A DNA stretch of 64,000 nucleotides from Dendrolimus kikuchii (lineage: Eukaryota; Arthropoda; Insecta; Lepidoptera; Lasiocampidae): assembly GCA_019925095.2 (NCBI GenBank), contig CM034407.1:6471210-6535209 (forward strand). The letters are read 5' to 3'. The notes under the pieces are model-generated. The model was not told the DNA's origin and searched no databases. It worked only from the letters and a program-made list of their open reading frames with translations. Positions 57,783 through 64,000 of this stretch are shown here, in pieces; positions within the stretch are counted from its first letter, which is position 1; every line of letters begins with the position of its first letter. The translations under genes were made by a program, and so were the position numbers.

Positions 57783-58505
57783 AGAGACCATCCACGAATT
57801 ACGTCACACGTGTTTCATCATTTTATGACTACTCCCCCGTCTTTGTCACACCTGGTCACAACATTCATAAAACTCCCCCCGTCCTAGTGCGACATCATAT
57901 ATTTTGCAATTTAACATCAATAAAAAAATAGGTTAGCATTTCTGTAATTAGATTAAATATATTTATAAGACAACTCTTTATTACTTCAGGAATTTATGGA
58001 ATAAAAATGATGTGTTTCTCTGAAAAGACAAAGTTTTACTCATAGGTACTAAACCTATACACAATTAGGTACTTAAATGTACGCTAAATACCAAACAATA
58101 TATGCACTAAGCTTACCTGAAAAGACAAAGAAACGCCATTCAAAGTCAATTCACATAAATTCCTATTTAAATAACATTATAAACTCTTATTTTACACTAA
58201 TCACTTTCCAAAAAACTATTTTTGTGTCCACCGTCATTCGCCGATTTAACCACGTGTCATTTGGTCGCGTTCCATTTGAATTATCAAATGAAACGTTGAT
58301 GTTTGAAAAATTTATTGAACATTTATGTATGCGTTCACTGGGTAACAATTTCTAATTGTATATTTACTTAATTTCATTACATATTAAATTTTAAAAATGT
58401 GACGTCACGAAATTTAGGACCTCCTCTCACCCCATTGTCACACAATGTCACTCTTCTTCGAACCCCTGCTTCCCCCTGCGTGACCTATTTTATGGATGGC
58501 CCCTA
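57783..58505. mobile_element. DNA transposon-like element with ACCATCCA-type ends
   Basis: Left GACCATCCACGAATTACGTC and right (reverse) GGGGCCATCCATAAAATAGG followed by TCACGC are related inverted ends about 720 bp apart. Such CCATCCATAAATTACGTCA ends are frequent in insect DNA transposons; I cannot name the superfamily. The 92-codon frame at 58077-58355 is unrecognised. Confidence 0.5.
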
Positions 58506-59194
58506 ACTGTATAATAGTGAATTGTCATAACAAGCACTTTGTATGTCGCATACAGCGTCGTACCGTACACAGCCTACGGCGTTTATAATAAGCCACCGCT
58601 TGCGCCGTTTACCATTAGGATTCGATCCCAGGCCATCGGAATAAATGCCCTTACCGTACAAACCGATCCGCACAAACAATACTTCATACAAATTAAATAA
58701 TTTCATCGTGCGCGTAACATCAGTTGACAACAAACAAATATTTGTGTAACGGAACACACAAAAGGTGTTTAACATTTGTCAATTCACTTTAAAATAGTCA
58801 AAAATGTTATGTAAACAACACGTGCCCAAACACACGTGCTTAAAAGCATATCTCTGGACACTCCTGCGCACACAGTTTAGGTAAACGACCGATTATAACT
58901 GACAGGATAAGGGCATCCGGAGGAGCATACTATGTAAGGATAATACTCATAACTTCAGAGATAGCTCATATTTAATGCCTTTTCTAGGGACAGACAGTTA
59001 CCGGCGGCGACAAGAACTCTTATTATATATACATATATGATGTGATTTCATCTGTATATGCAATAAAGAACATTCATTAATTTATTCATTCTTATAAATT
59101 AATTCATTCATTCAGTTGGTTATAGCTACAACGAACGAAAATTTAAGATAATAAGTAACAGTAAAAAGAAAAAAAGCCATGATAACTATGGACA

Positions 59195-59380
59195 CACTCG
59201 CGTCCCAATACAAAAGGGCGCGGGTTTAAATCCTGGCCGGATAACATACACCACTTAGGCAGTATTCCCGACTGAATGCGGATATTGTTAAAATTAGCAT
59301 GTGCTAGCGATGAAGGAAAACATCGTGATCAAACTTGGACATCAAGATAACCGACGTATCCAATACGCCAACCGGCCTTA
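59195..59380 (+). mobile_element. tRNA-derived SINE family G, copy 3
   Basis: Plus-strand copy: B-box-like GGGTTTAAATCCTGG, CACCACTTAGGCAG, AAAACATCGTGATC and CAAGATAACCGACGTATCC. It is followed at once by a MITE. Confidence 0.62.
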
Positions 59381-59384
59381 GGCC

Positions 59385-59515
59385 CGGTTCTTATATGTTA
59401 ACGACCGTTCATTGAGACTTACTATCAGTTAAAATTTGACATAAACTCCATACAAGTAATGGCAAAATTCAACCGATGGTAAGGCAAATGTATGAATAGT
59501 AAGATATAATAACGG
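59385..59515 (-). mobile_element. MITE family M, copy 1
   Basis: Termini GGCCCGGTTCTTATAT and (reverse) GGCCCGTTATTATATC. Inside, ACTTACTATCAGTTAAAATT is the complement of part of copy 2. It lies directly after a family G SINE. Confidence 0.6.
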
Positions 59516-59639
59516 GCCATAAGTAATTTAAAAAAACTAGCAGATGATATTTTTATGTATAATTGGGATGGGCTTTCGCTTCCTAGGTCCTTGCGCCTGG
59601 GCGGAAAACACCCTTTGCAGCCCAGGTAAAGACGGCCCA

Positions 59640-60425
59640 ATTAAACCTAAATCATTTCATCTTTTTATGATTACCTTTACAGTGCAGGCTGTCCAACTTT
59701 GGAATGCACTACCTCTTACGGTCTGAGAGGCCAAAAATGCCAAAACATTGCCTGTATTCAAAACTCAACGAGAAAACACTACTATTTCTTAAATTATTAT
59801 GCCTAATTCTTATACTGTTAACTCATAAAAATATATACCTTATAAATATGTTTGTATATACTTAATTTATAAAGTACTGCATGTGTATTTAACTTAAAGT
59901 AGTTTAAGTATGTATATTTAAGTTATGTACTATCTAATACTCTGCACCGCCAACATCACTAGATCATATTTTCTTAAGTTTTCGCGATCTGCATACATAA
60001 TAAAACCACGTTTTAACGGTTTTAAGCGCGTTTTTTTTCTCGCAACACCTTTTTAAGAAATTAACGATGTCACTAAACGCGCAAGTTTTGTTTTTAGGCA
60101 CTCACACCGCCGAATTTTATTTGCGATTTCCAGACCGTACTGGTTCACATAATATTTTCTTAAGTTTTCGCGACCTGCATACATAATAAAACTACGTTTT
60201 AACGGTTTTAAGCACGTTTTTTTATCGCAACACCTTTTTAAGAACGCGCTTAAAACCGTTAAAACGTAGTTTTATTATCACTAGATTAATTTCAAATATT
60301 CTTTAATTCAGGTTGCCTGAAAGAGATTATTTTAAGTGATAAGACCGCCTATTATTTGTACCATGACAATATTATAATCGTCCATTTATATAATTGTTCA
60401 TTTGGTGAGCAAAAGAGTGAAGCGT
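59640..60425 (+). mobile_element. CR1/L2-like LINE 3' end, copy E2, interrupted
   Basis: Same family as E1: FTVQAVQLWNALPLTV at 59680-59725, then the 3' UTR. It is interrupted at 59965-60276 by a Penelope-like insertion and resumes with AGGTTGCCTGAAAGAGAT and GACCGCCTATTATTTG. E1 gives the uninterrupted comparison. Confidence 0.75.
59965..60276. mobile_element. Penelope-like rearranged insertion P4 with 10 bp TSD
   Basis: ATCACTAGAT at 59955-59964 and 60277-60286 flanks 312 bp built from three pieces of the P family end. Two are direct copies (59967-60058 and 60152-60243, each ATATTTTCTTAAGTTTTCGC ... CGCAACACCTTTTTAAG). The third is a short inverted end (60245-60276, CGCGCTTAAAACCGTTAAAA). 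Tandem and inverted partial copies are a known habit of Penelope insertions. The host is LINE copy E2. Confidence 0.7.
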
Positions 60426-60607
60426 AGGAAGTCTTCAATGAAGCACCCTTTGGCTTGAAATATGCGTATATTTAAATATTATGCGATTTTACAATACTTT
60501 TATAAATAGTTGTTGCGCGTACAATTTTTCGTCGTCGTTCCGTTTTTGAATATTGACAGTTGGCCGTAGACAAAGAGCGTTTGTCATAGACAATTTTGAT
60601 ATTGCGT

Positions 60608-60660
60608 GTACACACCGGCGCGAGCGTACTGATTTCATACCCGGCTGGACCGGTGTGTAC
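60608..60660. repeat. Perfect 11 bp inverted repeat
   Basis: GTACACACCGG (60608-60618) and CCGGTGTGTAC (60650-60660). Possibly a small MITE core; no TSD found. Confidence 0.55.
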
Positions 60661-61232
60661 CTTCTTTTAGTAAATCGTGCCGCGACATAGAGTGTTATCT
60701 ATATATCTAAATCTTTATTCATGAATACTTGACACTAAATACACAAACGTTGCCAAGCTATAGGTATTTAAAAAAGACGAGAGATGGCGATTAAAATTTG
60801 CATCTATGGGTAATGTGCGGGTGGGCTTTTGAAACTGAGCTATGACAAATATAAATCAAGCTTCTATCAAATTTATAAGCTACCTTATCGTTCACCCACC
60901 TTCATCTCTTGTTAAAGACTTGAGTAATGTTAAGTAAAACACTACAGTTAAAGCAAACAAGCCGTGTGAGCCCCGGATGCGTTATTTCAGTTATGTAAAC
61001 TTCATACAGTTTGCCTCTGTTATCCGGCATAGATAGCATGAAGGAAATCTTGAAAAATCTTATTTTCATTTTGCACTTTGCCTTTAGTTTTTCAATCGAA
61101 AGTTGCTCGGACACTCTCCAAAAGAACTACGACAATTTTGAGTTCTTTTAAGAATCTGTCCTAAAAATAATGGGTCTTACCTATAAAAAAACGAGTCTAG
61201 CTTAATTATGCTTAGCCACCTTTTAGCTAACC

Positions 61233-61375
61233 GCTTTTAGAGCTTAACTATATCTTACTATCCATGCACTTGTCTTACAGTCGGTAGAAATTTGACCTTA
61301 CTTGTATGTAGCTTAATATGTCAAATTTTAACTAGCAGTAAATTAAATGAACGGTTAGTTGTATATAGGAACAAG
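61233..61375 (+). mobile_element. MITE family M, copy 2
   Basis: Shares ATCTTACTATCCATGCA, CATTACTTGTATG-like and GTCAAATTTTAACTAGCAGT segments with copy 1 in the opposite orientation. A third partial copy is at 63600-63690, cut off by fragment P3. Confidence 0.55.
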
Positions 61376-61699
61376 CCACTAAACAATTATTATTATTTTT
61401 ATTAATGTAAAAAATTTAAAAAATTCGTTAGCTGTTGCATAATGAAGGTACAAAGAAATGCTATGTGAACAGAAAAGCAAATTGTAACAAATCAAATCGA
61501 ATGAAGCTAAAAAACAATATGTAATCTTACAATGTTTCTTCACAATTTTTACTGACTTGTTCTAAACGATATGTTTTAAAGAACAAAACATCAGAAAGCG
61601 AGAAAATTTCTCAGTGTTACTACACTGTTCGTTATTACTGGGTACGATTGTGATGCTCAGTAGAAAAACCTTGAACAAAAACATAAAAGTTGTTGTTCT

Positions 61700-62388
61700 T
61701 TTATGTTTTACTAGACACCGAATTCAAGATGTAGAAAAAAGTCAGTTATTTATAGGGAAGTCGATGTTCATTTCGCAAAAAAAATTTTTTTTTACTTTTT
61801 AGTTGCGCAAATACTTCAATAGCTTTAGAAATAACAAATTAGCCACCTGTAGAAATTGTACAACTGGCACGCGTATACAAACTAGCTTTTTGGAAAAATG
61901 TAGGCTCATGGCGTTTTTTCAATAAGGGTTACACTCGATTTCTCTGGGATCCACTCATCAGATCCTGACTTGGTGATCATGGAATCGTGTCAGGAGTATA
62001 TACTTACGAATAAAGAAAAAAAATCAAAATCGATCCACAATTGACGGAGAAATTACGTAACATGGATATAAAAAATTAAGCGCCTGTGGAAAATGTAATA
62101 GCTACATGCGTATACAAGCTTTTTTCCAAGAATTTAGGCTCACGCCTTTCTTTTATAAGTAATGGTCACTCTCGATTTCCCTGGAATCCACTCACCCGAT
62201 CCTGACATGGTGACAATGGGACCATTTCGGGAGTATATATAACCTTTCGATTAAAAGAAAAAAATTGAAAATTGGGACAAAATTTAAAATTGGGACAAAA
62301 TTGAAAATTGGAAATCTCAATTGACGCAGGAATCGTCATCATCATCACAAAAAAATTTTCTCCTTTTTGAAGTCGGTTAAAACACAAC
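61700..62388. mobile_element. Family K element, copy 2 (mostly reverse)
   Basis: Contains GATCCACTCATCAGATCCTG and GAATCCACTCACCCGATCCT, the complement of the K1 units, and ends TTTTGAAGTCGGTTA. A short end fragment of the same family is at 32430-32455. Confidence 0.55.
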
Positions 62389-62600
62389 TCGTTTGAATAT
62401 TTCATACTCGCGCTGTACATTTTTCTTGCCACATTCCTGCTTGCTGCTATGGCAATGGGCGTGATGTAAACAAGAGGTAAGAGTTGAAAGCCGAATCAAA
62501 TAATAATAAATGGTTATTGTTTGTAAAGAAGTAGTAAGTAAAGTAAGTATTCCTGCCCCCCTCTCATTATTTAATAGATATACCCTATATCTATACCGCA

Positions 62601-62850
62601 ACTCGGATGGGAGAGGATCACAGCGTAAGGAAAGCATATTTGGGAAGGCCGGTGGGTCAACGTCCAGTTGGTCATCCAAATAGTATCGCTAAAAAGACAC
62701 AGTAGAGATGGATCTATGAGAGCTTAAAACCGATAATTGGCCAATATGCCGATATTGGCCAGAACCTGCACATAACATGGTAAAAGGACTTGTTCTCGCT
62801 GCGGACGCCAAGACTCTGGGAGGCTGAGCCAACGTAGTAAGTAAATGAGT
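62601..62850 (+). pseudogene. Degenerate RTE-like LINE C-terminus, second family
   Basis: Reads VRKAYLGRPVGQRPVGHPNS, then stops and frame changes, then fragments resembling W....LV.AAKTL, ending in AGTAAGTAAATGAGTAA. The RRAYLGRP.G.R.VGRP block is a familiar C-terminal motif of arthropod RTE-type LINEs. Confidence 0.55.
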
Positions 62851-63399
62851 AATAAATTTTCATTTAAAAATTTCTAGAACTAACACTGTGGTGCTTAGTA
62901 TCTTAACACGGAAAGACTTACCTAATAATGAACTCCAAAATATAAGTAACACTTCACTAAATACAGAATACAAATTCCACTTTTTCGAAAACGTATGTAA
63001 ACAAAACTATCACAAAATCACGCAGATGGTCAACAATAGACTGTCAATGAATGACAAGCTGTCAATGCAATATGTGCGAAAAGGTCCAGTGGTATTACTG
63101 AGATGAATTTAATAGCGGTTTTTCTTGTATAGAAAGAGATAGTCCTATGTAATACAGGTAAAGGTAGAAAGAGATGAATATGTTTTAGGGTTGATTGAAA
63201 TTTAGAAGGGTGACAAAGTTACCGCGCATGCGTATTCCGCAGGTTTGCGGTCGATATCAAACCGCAGTCGGACTAGTTGGAGTTCGAATTCCATTTTGAT
63301 TGTGTGATTTCTTTATCAGATTGTTTAAATTTGACTTCACAAACCTTCTCACATTTAGTCATATACTTATAGTTTCTAAGCTTCCTTTGGAAAACATAG

Positions 63400-63600
63400 A
63401 TAGTATCAGCCCATAAATGTTCTACTGCTGAGCTCGGATTTCCTCATTTTAGGGAAAGGGTAATGGGATAGTGTACCCCTGACGCCTGTCAAGGCGTATT
63501 GGCGAGTTTCACACATAGTTTTCTAGATGTTCAAGTTTAATCGCGATGTTTCTCTTAACGGTCAGCACATGGTAATGGAAATAACTTGCATATTATTCCC
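63400..63600 (-). mobile_element. tRNA-derived SINE family G, copy 4 (headless)
   Basis: Contains CAGCAGTAGAACATTTATGG and GAGAAACATCGCGATT on the minus strand; the tRNA-like head is not present. Confidence 0.55.
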
Positions 63601-63692
63601 GGTTCTTACTATCCTTCTTTTTATCGTGCGATTTGTAGAATATTGACATTCCCTGTATGGGGTTCGTGTTAAATTTTAACTAGTATCCTTTA

Positions 63693-63925
63693 ATATTTTC
63701 TTAAGTTTTCGCGACTTGTATACATAATAAAACTACGTTTTAACGGTTTTAAGCGCGGTAATTTTATTTGATTTTGGTTTTTCCGACGTTTCGGCCACTT
63801 TTCAGTGGCCGTGATCACGGAAGACAAAGATGTCAAGTGTCAACGAGTATTGTTAAAGTTTTATTTAGCCTACCGCCAACTTATTAATTTTAATTATTTA
63901 ATTTTTAATTTTGTTTATGGTTATT
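63693..63925 (-). repeat. Penelope-like element fragment P3
   Basis: Reverse copy, the longest, from ATATTTTCTTAAGTTTTCGC through the hairpin (about 63785-63815) to TTTAGCCTACCGCCAACTTA and AT-rich sequence. Its left edge falls in a MITE of the 59385/61233 family. Confidence 0.55.
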
Positions 63926-64000
63926 ATTTAATCTATGGGAGCCTAATCTAATTTACTACCGCTTCGCAACATGTTATGGCTTGAAGAGAAGAAGCGGCGC

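Noticed and set aside
58077..58355. 92-codon frame inside a transposon-like element
   Set aside because: AT-rich with no transposase motif, so not called as a gene.

Overview
This is nuclear DNA from an AT-rich eukaryote, most likely a moth or butterfly. The inference rests on repeat families: an R1-clade retrotransposon, a Dong/R4-type retrotransposon in TAA repeats, lepidopteran-style Helitrons and tRNA-derived SINEs. No exon of a recognisable host gene was found, and no rRNA gene, genuine tRNA gene or CRISPR array. Nearly everything that can be named is transposon-derived.

Layout. 0-3.2 kb: a Penelope-like fragment, a tRNA-SINE, an unclassified retroelement end, and two head-to-head copies of a LINE tail, one inserted in an older LINE relic. 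4.4-8.6 kb: LINE and SINE relics. 8.78-10.83 kb: a 5'-truncated Dong/R4 element with a long open frame. 10.8-17.5 kb: SINEs, a Helitron with a long TA tract, and LINE tails. 18.3-19.2 kb: a truncated R1-clade copy with a 15 bp target-site duplication (TSD). 20.5-24.7 kb: LINE tails, Helitrons, a pogo-like MITE and SINEs. 25.3-31.06 kb: the centrepiece, an R1-clade element with both ORFs open, a poly(A) tail and a 16 bp TSD. 31-36 kb: AT-rich and almost featureless. 36-64 kb: a decayed Tc1/mariner transposase, MITEs of several superfamilies, Helitrons, SINEs, an I-type LINE relic and Penelope-like fragments.

The window reads as layered insertion. At least eight junction pairs have direct repeats of 10-16 bp. 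Several young copies sit inside older ones, which gives relative ages and, in places, an uninterrupted comparison copy. The most active lineages appear to be the R1-clade element, a LINE with an (ATGT)n tail (eight short 3' copies, seven with TSDs, one of them imperfect), and a SINE family (eleven copies).

All family names come from motif recognition by eye, without database searches.
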